A DNA stretch of 64,000 bases from the NCBI GenBank assembly GCA_963575645.1, contig OY754464.1, positions 49,156,192-49,220,191 of the forward strand, given 5' to 3'. The stretch is from Xanthostigma xanthostigma (taxonomy: Eukaryota > Arthropoda > Insecta > Raphidioptera > Raphidiidae). Within the stretch, counting starts at the first letter, position 1. Each line of letters starts with the position of its first letter. The notes below the pieces were generated by a model that did not search any database, was not told where the DNA came from, and saw only the letters and a program-made list of their open reading frames with translations. The translations under genes and the position numbers were made by a program. Below, one piece after another: positions 20,950 through 30,822 of this stretch.

Positions 20950-21535
20950 ATAAATACCGATACTCTTATAAAAATATCGGCGATACCGATACCGATACGC
21001 TTATTGTGAATTAAAAAATGAAGGTATAATAAATAAATCAGTCAGATTTTTTTTTATTAATATAAAAAGTAGAGACATAGGTTAATATTAGATAATTAAA
21101 AATTTTAGTAATTAAAATTAACATTGATAAGATTTTTGTTTAAAAAACAAAATAATCTTAAGTTTTGCGGAGAAAGGCGATTTCGCAAGTCTGTTTGAAT
21201 AAGACCTGCGCTGAAAAATAGTCTCTCAGATGCGACAGAACTCATTTGGAAATTAAAGTTTCCCCGAGCATTGTTCGTGCCTCGTATGCAACGAAATAGA
21301 CGCGAGGCCAAAGCGGGCGGGAGAAACAAGGCACTCACAAGCGCGGGTTTCCCCGAGCATAATTCGTGCCTCGTTTGCAACGAAATAGACGAGACAACAC
21401 GCTCATTTACACTACATTTTTAAATTAAAGTATCGTTGAATCGGCCATAAAAATATCGTCGATACCGATATATCGGCTAACCCGAAGTATCGCCGATATA
21501 TCGGTATCGGTATCGGATGCATCGCTAATAATAAC
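20950..21535 (-). mobile_element. hAT remnant nested in the Harbinger element
   Basis: Bounded by copies of GATACCGATACCGATA-type sequence in opposite orientation (near 20955-21000 and 21455-21530). The minus-strand frame 21105-21380 contains ASERLFFSAGLIQTDLRNRL then SPQNLRLFCFLNKNL, a hAT C-terminal dimerisation motif. An internal tandem duplication of a TTTCCCCGAGCAT...CGAAATAGACG unit lies at 21259-21395. Confidence 0.7.
21105..21380 (-). pseudogene. hAT transposase C-terminal dimerisation fragment
   Basis: The last 45 codons before the stop match the hAT family C-terminal signature (S-x-x-SER-x-F-S-x-(A)G, R-x-x-L, N-x-x-L-x-x-F-L-x-x-N). The upstream part of the frame is disrupted by a tandem duplication. 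The rest of the transposase is absent. Confidence 0.65.
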
Positions 21536-21779
21536 CTATGTATCATACGCGGCTATACGAAAAATTACATACCCGGCTATACGAATACTCGACTAAATGA
21601 CGCTGTCCTAACTTACACCAGGTTCGTTGTGTGTTCGTCAAAAAAACCGACCCTCGATTGATCCTCGCGAGCGGTTTGCAAGTTCTCGGCGTTCGGAACA
21701 CCGTCCAAATTATGTTAGCTAATGGTCCGCGAACGGTTCGCGATAGGTTCGGCTCGCAAGTGTATACGCGGCTTTATAT

Positions 21780-22620
21780 AATCGGTGTTTGCCGAATGCT
21801 CACGCAGGTACCAGAATAAACACTAGTGGGAGAGAGAGAAATTCATTTTTATTTTGGTTTTTGAAGGCAACCAACATATTTTTAAACTTACAAATATCTA
21901 TGATTTGGTGTATGATTCTCACAATAACTTACTGTGAACAAGTTGTTTTAAGCAGTTCCACGAAAAAATTCACATTTAAGAAATAGGTATACGGGAGGAA
22001 CTACTTAAAATGTCAACTTCTTCGTTTTATTTTTGTACCGACATAATATGTTCGATTAATTATTGAATACTCTACTATAAAGTATAATTAATGTAGCCCC
22101 ACCACAGCACTTTCTTTAGTCGAACAACTTCAATTATTGGGCACCAGTATGCAAAATAACTTCCCGATTACCGTTACCCCACTGTACTTGTTGACGTTGA
22201 ACAAACATATAATTAACTTGTTTATTTTATGAATTAAAAAAAATCAGATAGTCAAGTCGTAGATAAATTATTTCCACACTGAATTTTTAAATACAGTATA
22301 CTTTCTGTATAAGTATACTGTATGAGGCGGTTGAAAAAGAAAGGATTAATTGAAATGGAGTTCTTTGTCATTATTTTTTCTTAATCTACAATCTCCTTGT
22401 TTAGTTTAAAGTTCTAAACATGTACCGTGAGATTTGACTTAGCGGAGTCTTATCGCGGATTATAGGAGTGAGGAACGGTTGCAAATAATAAAGACCAGTA
22501 GAGGGAGAACTAGAAGCACTAATTTACTGAGCAACGACTTAAAGAGAGACTACTGTACCCAATTTAATATATCCAATTTATTATAATAGGTATCAAGTAG
22601 TAAATTGGTAGGGGAGCAAA
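21780..22620. other. intergenic
   Basis: No gene or defined element. A short hairpin AGTATACTT...AAGTATACT lies near 22297-22319. Confidence 0.4.
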
Positions 22621-22639
22621 TTGAAAACAAAAAAGTTTT

Positions 22640-23060
22640 TCGCTTATAATTCGCTCAATTTAAATCAGATCGGTTCGAAACCTGTCTTAAACGTAAGAGG
22701 AGAAAATATTACATAGATTTCGTAACAGAATTCGCGCAAATAATTTTTTTATACATAAAAAACAGAAATAAACACTGTATAAATTCGATTTTGTCTAATA
22801 CATCGCACACGCGGATCGGTTATTCTTTTCTGTTACACAGTGTTTTATGGACATTTAAAGATTGCGTATGTTCTGTCTTAAAATAAAAAGATTGCATTTG
22901 TTCAAAAACGGATGTCGTTTCAAATATTAGTCAGTTTTAGAGAGAGAGATTTTGAATTATAGACGCTCAACAGCTGAGGTCATCAGCGCCTTTTTAGTCA
23001 GTTTTTGGACATTAATATTTTGTGATATGCAACGCCTTCTAACTTCACGATTTGCTATTA
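22640..23060. repeat. dispersed repeat shared with 49375-49690
   Basis: CGCTCAATTTAAATCAGATC, ACATAGATTTCGTA and GCAACGCCTTCTAA occur in the same order at 49375-49690. There the segment lies between the two halves of the TGACGTGATAACG repeat; here it lies just upstream of two such repeats. Confidence 0.6.
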
Positions 23061-23085
23061 AACCCATATAAATAGCGATATCTAG

Positions 23086-23160
23086 GCAATGTCAATGGTT
23101 TAGTGGTAGATACTCATCTGCCATGCGGGTGTCCCAGGTTCGATTCCCGACAGATGCGCA
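23086..23160 (+). pseudogene. tRNA-Gly(GCC)-like sequence, degraded
   Basis: Has an A-box-like TGGTTTAGTGGTAGA, an anticodon arm CTGCCATGCGG with GCC, and a B-box-like GGTTCGATTCC. The acceptor stem pairs at only about half of its positions and the T stem has two mismatches, so this is a tRNA pseudogene or tRNA-derived retroposon head, not a working tRNA. Confidence 0.6.
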
Positions 23161-23178
23161 ACAAATGTTATTTTTATT

Positions 23179-23640
23179 TTTGACGTGATAACGTCTTATA
23201 AATTGATGATACACCAGCTGCACGCACGAAAAAGTCTAACGTTCCGAAAAGTGTAACGTTCTGAAAAGTGTAACGTTCCGATTGATGAAACACCAGCTGC
23301 ACGCACGAAAAAGTGTAACGTTCCGCCTGATCCTGTGCGTGCAAGCGAGAGCGCAGTAATGTATTATTAAATATGATATTCGAGCGGAATACGTTATCAC
23401 GTAGTAAAACTATCGTCCGTAAACCGACTTTACAGACAACCAATTTTTTTTTTGAAGTGATAACGTCTTATAAATTGATGGAACACCAGCTGCACGCACG
23501 AAAAAGTGTAACGTTCCGCCTGACCCTGTGCGTGCAAGCGAGAGCGCAGTAATGTATTATTAAATATGATATTCGAGCGGAATACGTTATCACGTAAAAC
23601 TATCGTCCGTAAACCGACTTTACAGACAACCAATTTTTTT
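23179..23640. repeat. two tandem copies of the TGACGTGATAACG repeat
   Basis: Copy 1 about 23179-23450 and copy 2 about 23451-23640. Each begins (T)nGA(C/A)GTGATAACGTC and ends with GAATACGTTATCACGTA..., GACTTTACAGACAACCAATT and T-run. Copy 1 has an internal expansion of the GTGTAACGTTCCG unit. The GTGATAACGT / ACGTTATCAC pair forms subterminal inverted repeats. Minus-strand frames at 23174-23633 recur in both copies only because the DNA is duplicated. Confidence 0.75.
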
Positions 23641-24410
23641 GAGTTGCAAATTACTCGGTTAATATTTGTTTAATAATCATATTATATTGTAAAAAAAAAT
23701 TTCGAATAATTTATCAGAAAAATTAGTAAAAAAATTATATGATACATAATAAATAGCAAAGAGAACTTCGTTCCAATCGGGTGTTCCACGACACCTCTCG
23801 TCTTTTTATTTTATGCTAAGTAAGATAAAAATGTGTATGAATTTATATGATCCGTCGGTATAATCTGTGTACCATGACTTATGAATGATTCATCTATCTA
23901 TACAATGACGGACAGGAAAAAAGACCGCCACTTCACTTTTAGCGTGACTTTGCACGGTGTTTGATTGTTAGTGAATATTTTTGTGATTTAATATATTAAA
24001 GGTAATAGGTAATATACAAACAATAATTAAGTACGTGATAATATTTGAATATTTTCTATTATAATGCATGAACGAATTGGGTGTTTAGTATTGCAATAAA
24101 TCAGTTAAAAGTTATATGATTTGAATATTTAAGATTACAGAGACTTCAGAAATCAAGTAATATAATATCTATTGTACACACGCACGTGTATATAAATAGT
24201 TATAATGACGTATTATTTATAATTTGCGAGAAGTTTTAAGCAGGAAAATAATTATATAGTATAAATAATTACATGCTCTTTTTTATTATACTGTCTCACT
24301 GATGTGAAATTATAATATATAATGTAATCATTATTATATAAGTACTGTAATGAATGTTTTGATTTTTTACCAAAATCTTCGAATAAAAAAATGTTAACGT
24401 AAATAATAAT
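23641..24410. other. intergenic, AT-rich
   Basis: No gene or element recognised. Confidence 0.4.
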
Positions 24411-24416
24411 ATTGTG

Positions 24417-24640
24417 GTGTTGAAATAGCCGAGCGTGTAGCGCTGCCATTATTGATATAACTTTTATGGGTCCTCTATTAGAAGCCCTCAATTCGCCAGG
24501 TTCAAACCCAAGAACTGGTTAAAGTGTCAAATGGATTTTCAATTTAATAAAAAACATAAAATAAATTTAATCGTGAATTGGTACTAGGCTTGAAAAACCT
24601 TGGCTGTTGGTGACCTTAAAAAGTACATTTATTAAGAATC
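24417..24640 (+). mobile_element. SINE-like element
   Basis: A-box-like TAGCCGAGCGTGTAGCG and B-box-like GGTTCAAACCC about 65 bases apart suggest a tRNA-derived head. The body GAATTGGTACTAGGCTTGAA and GGCTGTTGGTGACCTT recurs in diverged form at 58200-58270 (GAATTGGCGCTAGGCTCGAA). Confidence 0.5.
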
Positions 24641-24686
24641 TTTATAATTTTATCAACTAAAACTGTTTCTAGTGACGAACTGCAGT

Positions 24687-25315
24687 GCGCAATGTCAGAA
24701 AATCTGGTTTGACAATGACCTTAGATTGTGATCTGAATTATTATAGTTTTTATAAACGCAGGCACAGTTTACTATTAATAGAAAAAAATGATGCAGATGT
24801 TAAATACAAACCTTCCAAGTACAACTTTATGTTACAAAGCCCTGTGGACACTCTACGGAAACTTCTTAAAGCCCTATGGCCACTGCAACTTTAAGTTCCA
24901 ACGAAATACAAGTAACTAAAAATCATAACGACATATCATCATAGTGTCGCGCCATCAAAGCGTCGCGCCAATTGCACGTTTTTACTCTCATCCAAATATA
25001 AAGTAAAACAAAACTCATCGCACTATACCAATAATTCCAATAGTAACTCGCTTTTTGTTTGTCAGTTGTTTTGTTATAACCTACTATTAGACGTTTGCTC
25101 AAAAGTGAACTGTCAACATTTTTGAAAATGAAGTTGTAACCAACTATTTTAGAGGAGGTACGTGAAAAGATACCATGTACGAGTATACCTCGTGCGTAAT
25201 GGTTTACAATCTTCTATAACAGGATCGATTTAAAATTCTATTATGCTTTTTTATGATGAAATATGTGTGATCATAATCTAAGGTCATTGTCAAACCAGAT
25301 TTTCTGACAATGCGT
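24687..25315. repeat. element with about 45-bp inverted ends
   Basis: GCAATGTCAGAAAATCTGGT at 24690 continues for about 45 bases, and its inverse closes the unit at about 25260-25313. The interior (TTGTTTGTCAGTTGTTTTGT, GTGAACTGTCAACATTTTTG) has diverged relatives at 29570-29770, 46440-46760 and 48780-48900. Confidence 0.6.
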
Positions 25316-25780
25316 TTTGCTAGCTAGCCTAGCTAGGTACTATGTTATTTACGCGGGAAAGTAATCGTGATGTCATTTGAAAAATTAATATTGATTACTA
25401 CATTAAACCAATGGATATGTAATTTAGAAATCAAAAATAATTCAGAAATGTAATCTATTAAATATGTCAATTAATATTTAAAGGTAGGTACATAACATAA
25501 TTTTGAACTTAAAAAAAACTAAATATTTTATTTTTACCTTAAATATTAATAATTATTGTATTTGGCTACAATTTAATTTAAAAAATGCAATCTCTTAATT
25601 GATAACAAATCTAAAGTTCAAGAGTCTTTCGTGAGCCATTGGAACTGCATATTTGTATTAATAATTTAGAGTGCAAAATAAATTTCGATTAAGAAAAAGA
25701 AACTCTGTATGTTACACTGCACACTACCTATATAGAAGTACCTATAACTGATATAATTATAACAAAAATCCAGCCAATTG
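25316..25780. other. intergenic, AT-rich
   Basis: No gene or element recognised. Confidence 0.4.
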
Positions 25781-25850
25781 GGCGACGGGACCATTCCAAC
25801 TTCAAAATGTCGACATTTGATATAGTATAATAAAGAAAATAAAATTTTTA

Positions 25851-26124
25851 TTACTCATGCGGGAAAAGTGGTATTCTTTACGCATGCTGTTACGGTTGAA
25901 AAGTGCCTATTTTCATTTGCATGCGCAAACTTTATTTGTCGCACTGAAATTATTGTTTGCCGCACGCAAATTCAGAGTTACCATAGTTACCAATACTGAA
26001 TGTGACAGCAAAAAATGTGTATTTTAAAATTGATCATTTGTTCTGGGAATTTTAATTTATTCGTAATAAAAAATAGTATGTGCAACTCTGCGGCATTGTC
26101 GCACTAGTTGCACAATATACTATT
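25851..26124 (-). mobile_element. MITE nested in family 1 repeat
   Basis: Minus-strand sequence begins GAATAGTATATTGTGCAACT and ends near CGCATGAGTAAT, like the ends of the tandem MITEs at 7838-8846. Confidence 0.55.
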
Positions 26125-26288
26125 CTGATATCGCGTGAGGTGACGTGAGTAATGACTAGTATTCAATACCGATATTTGTTATTCGTTGCCATGGTTATCT
26201 ATATAATATATTTCACGTCATGTAAAAAGCATGCTTAAGTAGTTTATTTCTGACACATTTACAAAACAAAATAATGGCTGACTTTTTA

Positions 26289-26447
26289 ACTTCCCGCTTT
26301 AAAAAAAAAAAAAAATTTTTTCAAAAATCGGGAAGTTATTGGTTTCACCCCGATTTTCGAAAATCAAGTTTTCGCCAGATCTCGACGTTTTGAGGTCCTA
26401 GGAAGCTATTGAAACTATTTTGGCGATGATGTCCGTAGGGCTGTATG

Positions 26448-26479
<32 letters not shown>

Positions 26480-27358
26480 AACCTTTTATATCTTTTGAAC
26501 GGAGTGTCCGACTGAAACGCGGTTTGCGGCATCTGACGTGATCTTGGTGAACTTAGACTTCCTGAAAATTTGAAACGATTCGGCCCAAAAAAATTTGAGA
26601 AATCTTAAAAAAACAAATTTCAAAATTTTTTAAAAATTTGTTTTTGTAAAATATTTTCTAAACTACTAAACCGATTAATTCCAAAATGTAATCAGCTCTC
26701 TTCTCCTTAACAAACTGCGTCGATTTCTGCAAACCGCATCAAAATCGGTTCATTTGTTCACGAGATACCGTGAACGAAAAAATCGTAAAAAAGTGTTTTT
26801 TTCAAATGATTCTTAAAATTGTTATCAGATCGATTTTTTTGTAATAAATTACTTTCTTAGGCTAAAAAAACTGCGTCGATTGCCCCAAACTAGATCAAAA
26901 TTGGTTCATTTGTTCATGAGATAACGTGAACGAAAAATTAGGAAAAAAGTAATTTTTTATAATTACTCGCAAAAATTCTTATCAAATCGATTTTTTTGTA
27001 ATAATTTACTTTCTTAGGTTAAAAAAACTGCGTCGATTGCCGCAAACCGCATCAAAATCGGCTCATTTGTTCACGAGATATCGTGAACGAAAAATTTGTA
27101 AAAAAGTGTTTTTTTTTTAATTGCTCGTAAATTCCTATGAGATCGATTTTTCTGTAATAAATTACTTTTTTAGGTTAAAAAATTGCGTCGACTGCTGCAA
27201 ATCGCATCAAAATCAGTTCATTTGTTCATGAGATATCGTGAACGAAAATTTCGTAACAAAGTGTTTTTTTTTTGAGCTCGAAGAGCTAAAAAATTAACTT
27301 CTTGCTATATTTTATATATTTTTGAGCGTTTTGAACTCGAAAATAGCGGGAAGTTACA
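26289..27358. mobile_element. TIR element with internal tandem repeats
   Basis: Ends TAACTTCCCGCT and AGCGGGAAGTTA are inverted. After GGAAGTTATTGGTTTCACCC and a GT microsatellite (about 26447-26470) come four diverged tandem units of roughly 140-165 bp at about 26640, 26810, 26966 and 27115. Each contains ACTGCGTCGAT(T/C)-type, GCATCAAAATCGG(T/C) and GAGATA(C/T)CGTGAACGAAAA. No transposase frame. Confidence 0.7.
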
Positions 27359-27790
27359 GGGATGGCCTGCAGGGTCAAACTTCTTTTCAAATTTTTTTAT
27401 TTTCAAAATATTTTTGAAACTACAAAATTTAGAAAAAAAAATTTGATCAAAACTTTCTTGAAAAAATAAATAAAATAATAAGTCGTTATAAAAAGTATAC
27501 CATTATTATCTAAAAAAACACCGTTATAACACATATTTATTCTGCGCATTCGCTGATTTTTCCCGAAAACAATATAGGGTTCTTCATATTTGTATACCTA
27601 AAATTTGCTTTCAATTCGCTCATCCGTTTGACCTGTATCATGCTCACCCACAAAGAGACTAACAGACGCACAGAGTTTTTCCAAAAAATATGTTTTTTGG
27701 ATTCGGGGAACTTCAAAACGAAAAGATATTGTGGGTTGGAATGGCAAAAAAACTTTAAAACAAACAAAAAAGATAATGATACCAACCGCC

Positions 27791-28657
27791 GGGATTGAAT
27801 TTACAATCTGTGAGACAACCGTTCTACCCCACCTCCACCTTATTGAATGTTCTACAGCCGGATTTTATAGAATACTAGCCGTCCTGTTTCTTTAAATCGA
27901 GCAAATTTATGAATTCAACTTTTTGTGAACACAATGTTAAGAGATATGACAGCTTTAATAACTCGACCCTTTCTTTGTGATGACTTAAACTAAATGCGAA
28001 GTTGACCCCATCAATTTTGGATTTTTTCCAAATTAAAATTTCTTGCACCAAAAAATTCACAATCTAACAGTCATTCGTCTGAATCTGATGGTGAAAGACA
28101 CGCAACGATCAGGTACTGTAATAGCAAATTTTAGTCGATCAGTTTATTTATAAATTAATTAATTATGAATTAATAGTGATTTCCACTCATTGTGTACACA
28201 GAAGAATATAAACGCATAGCTTAGGTCTTTTAATTTGCTACGGATTTTGGAATTCTATATCTAATAGAAGGTACGCGCGTCGAAAAAGTGTAATTTTCAA
28301 CTTTGGTTGCGTCTACTACTTCTAACGTTAAGGTACCGAGTACCGACTTGCCACAAAAAACTTGTTTTAGAGAGTTTTTGCTACGTACCTTCAATTTAAA
28401 ATTCTATAAAGAACATATTAAGTACGTAATTTTGTTCGAATAATTTTAATCGGCTGTCAGATTGATAATTAACTTTCATATTCTAAAACTAACCGTTTTC
28501 CAGTTATTTCAAATGTGTTTTCTGGACATTAATATTATAAATATATAAAAAATAACATATAGGTACTTAAATATTATTTAACTACTCACTTGATTCAAAT
28601 TAAATACTTTACTGTTTAAACTGACAATTAAAAGTGAATCGTAATTATTTTTACATA
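27791..28657. other. intergenic with a tRNA-like fragment
   Basis: On the minus strand, 27785-27845 reads GGGGTAGAACGGTTGTCTC and later TTCAATCCCGGCGG, a decayed tRNA-like A/B-box pair, probably a SINE head. The rest is AT-rich and unassigned. Confidence 0.4.
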
Positions 28658-29082
28658 CAGTAGAACGCCGATTATCCGAATTAATTGGGAGCGGGGTCGA
28701 TTCGGATAATCGGACATAGATTGGTAATAAAGAAAAACGAACTGTCACACTTCATTAAGTTTAACAAACACAGTTCTACAATAACCCTCACTTGAACATC
28801 TCGATCAGAGTAAGTCGCCTCGACGTTGAAGCTCGTTTCCGTGCGGCAAGGTCACGCAGCTTTCAACCATTTCAGTTGAAATATATCTGGTACCAGCAAG
28901 TTCTAACTTCGTTTTGTGCTGGTACCATTGTAGCGTCTACACGGCAATTGTCACTCGCATTTTTGTATTCTTGCGTCCCCACAAAACTTGTTTTTATTGA
29001 AAAATTAGTTGGTTTTAATTTTTTATATTACGCTTAGGACCGATTCGGATAATTGGCGATTCGGTTAATCGGCGTTCTACTG
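28658..29082. mobile_element. pogo/Tigger-like MITE
   Basis: CAGTAGAACGCCGATTATCC at the left and its inverse at the right (GGTTAATCGGCGTTCTACTG), flanked by TA on both sides. A second internal TTCGGATAAT pair strengthens the foldback. The open frame 28792-29037 is inside the element and looks non-coding. Confidence 0.85.
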
Positions 29083-29199
29083 TATTATCTTATACAAATT
29101 ATTTTTCCAGTGTCTGCTCATAAATTTTGTAACGTTAAAAACCGTTTGTTGGAAATCATTTTCGACCCTTAAAATTAGCTTATCGTAATTCTGACACCC

Positions 29200-29319
29200 T
29201 ATTGCACATCTGTGCGTCGAGTCCTTTCAAAAGACATCTCGATCTTTGGAATTGGTCCAGTAGTTTAGGAGGATATTATAGCCTTACAAAAAAACTACTT
29301 GCCTCTTAATATATAGATA
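29200..29319 (-). mobile_element. Helitron 5'-end fragment
   Basis: The minus strand from 29319 starts TCTATATATTAAGAGGCAAG, and the preceding base is A. The text ATTGGTCCAGTAGTTTAGGAG nearby is shared with the Helitron at 4691-5345 in diverged form. The 3' CTAG end was not found, so the copy is truncated. Confidence 0.45.
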
Positions 29320-30300
29320 GTATACGTAAATTGCGACATGTTCGTTCAATCTCATGAATCAATTTTACCCTACTGTGCCAAAAAACAATTTTTACTTCAA
29401 AAATGGAAACTTATTTTGCGATTTTGTTATTGTGGTTAAAACGAGATTCAAGAAACTGGACAATTTCTTTTGTTACAGAATTTTCGTTGGAGTATTGGTT
29501 TTATATGGAAAACTAACCGTGCTCAACTAATATTTACTTTTTGCACTTCCCCCTACAAAATAGGCGTTTTACATGCATGTAAAGTGACCAATTGGTAATT
29601 ATGCACTAGTGCGGTAAAGTAAAACAAACCGGGTCGCACTGTACTAATTCACTAAATAGTTGTTTTTCTGTCAGTTGTTTTTTTTTTTATAATCTATATT
29701 ATTAGAAGTAAAGTTTGCCCAAAAGTGAGCAGTCAACATTTTTGAAAATTAAGTAAAAAGAAAAATTTTATAGGAAGTACCTAGTCTACGTGCAAAAAAT
29801 TTATAAAGAATAGAATATGTACATAGAAAATTGTCATAGTTATCACAAAAAATCATTAATATTATAGTGACACTTATCACACAGTTGGTCTTTTAGCTAC
29901 TTTTTGAATTTATGCAGCGGTAGTTTTTTTTATTTCAGACGGAATTTTATTGTAGATTTTAATTATAGAATTTATGTTTCTCCTCTCTGAACAACAGTTA
30001 GACTGCAGAACTGCTGTTGTATCCACTTTTCTTTCAGTCTCGTGTTGTGTATATTATGCTCGACCTAATGCATATTTAACAAATCCGGATATATTATACA
30101 TCCCGTGTTCAACAGTACTACGGCTCGTGTGACTGCTAAAACTCGATGACGTTCGTCTTTAACCTGATGTCACAGCTTGCAGTAATAAGACCCATTACGA
30201 CACCAGATATACAATTTACTATTAAAGAGTTTTTCATTATGGAGTTACGTTATGGACCATGTTGACCGCATTTTGGAGTCAATCAGACTTTTTTTATAAC
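29320..30300. other. intergenic upstream of JHBP gene A
   Basis: Holds a diverged copy of the repeat body seen at 24950-25140 (around 29570-29770: GTCAGTTGTTTTTTTTTTTA, GCAGTCAACATTTTTGAAAA). No gene. Confidence 0.4.
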
Positions 30301-30758
30301 GGGTGCGGCAAAAGTTTGGAAACGGTCCGATATTTCCGGAGAGTTAGGTTTGCGAAAAAAAAGTTTGGTACAAAAGTTGATTGGTTTTCAGTTTGCAATC
30401 GTTTGGTCACTGAATCATCCCCCAACCCCTCACCCCCCACGTGGGGGTGAGGGTGACTTGGTTTCGCATCGCGGATTCGGGTTCAGAGAGAGAAATTAGG
30501 CAACTTTTGGCCGAAAAATTTTTCGAACAAAAGTTGCCTAATTTTGCTCTCTGAACCCGAATCCGCGAAAGAAAATTGGGGTCGCGATTTGAAATTTCAA
30601 AGTCACCCTCACCCCCACGTGGGGGGTGAGGGGTTGGGGGATGATTCAGTGACCAAACGATTGCAAACTGAAAACCAATCAACTTTTGTACCAAACTTTT
30701 TTTTCGCAAACCTAACCCTCCGGAAATATCGGACCGTTTCCAAACTTTTGCCGCACCC
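30301..30758. mobile_element. 458-bp near-perfect palindrome (foldback MITE)
   Basis: GGGTGCGGCAAAAGTTTGGA at the left end is inverted at the right end (ends GCCGCACCC at 30758). Inversion symmetry runs through most of the element to a centre near 30518 (AGGCAACTTTTG ... CAAAAGTTGCCT). It includes two CACGTGGGGG blocks. It ends 59 bases before the first coding exon of gene A. The long frames on both strands here are mirror images and not genes. Confidence 0.9.
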
Positions 30759-30822
30759 TATAGTACGTTGTTATACGGGAAGGTAATACGTTCTATATTC
30801 TAAGTATTTTTTTCTAGGCGCA

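Larger units (their letters stand above)
20592..21773. mobile_element. PIF/Harbinger element with TTA target duplication
   Basis: Terminal inverted repeats of about 28 bp starting AGCCGCGTATACACTTGCGA, flanked by TTA at 20589-20591 and 21774-21776. The 3-bp TWA duplication is the PIF/Harbinger mark. It keeps a MADF-domain fragment on the minus strand and has been interrupted by a hAT remnant between about 20950 and 21535. The DDE transposase itself is missing. Confidence 0.85.
25781..27790 (-). repeat. family 1 repeat interrupted by two insertions
   Basis: Minus-strand family 1 sequence (as at 6600-7230 and 54370-55040) is present at 25781-25850, 26125-26285 and 27365-27790. The first gap holds a relative of the MITE at 7838-8846, and the second holds the element at 26289-27358. 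Removing both restores collinearity with the other copies. Confidence 0.7.

Noticed and set aside
23086-23160. Working tRNA-Gly gene
   Set aside because: The acceptor stem pairs poorly and the T stem has two mismatches; better called a tRNA-derived pseudogene.
23174-23633. Two similar minus-strand frames as a gene pair
   Set aside because: Similarity is due to the tandem non-coding repeat; the same repeat elsewhere does not keep the frame.
26640-27265. CRISPR or regular satellite array
   Set aside because: Only four diverged units of uneven length inside one TIR element.
28792-29037. 81-codon frame
   Set aside because: Entirely inside a TA-flanked pogo MITE with no transposase motif.
30407-30786. 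Two overlapping long frames on opposite strands
   Set aside because: They are mirror images inside a near-perfect palindrome; open frames on both strands come from symmetry and GC-rich CCCCCAC blocks.
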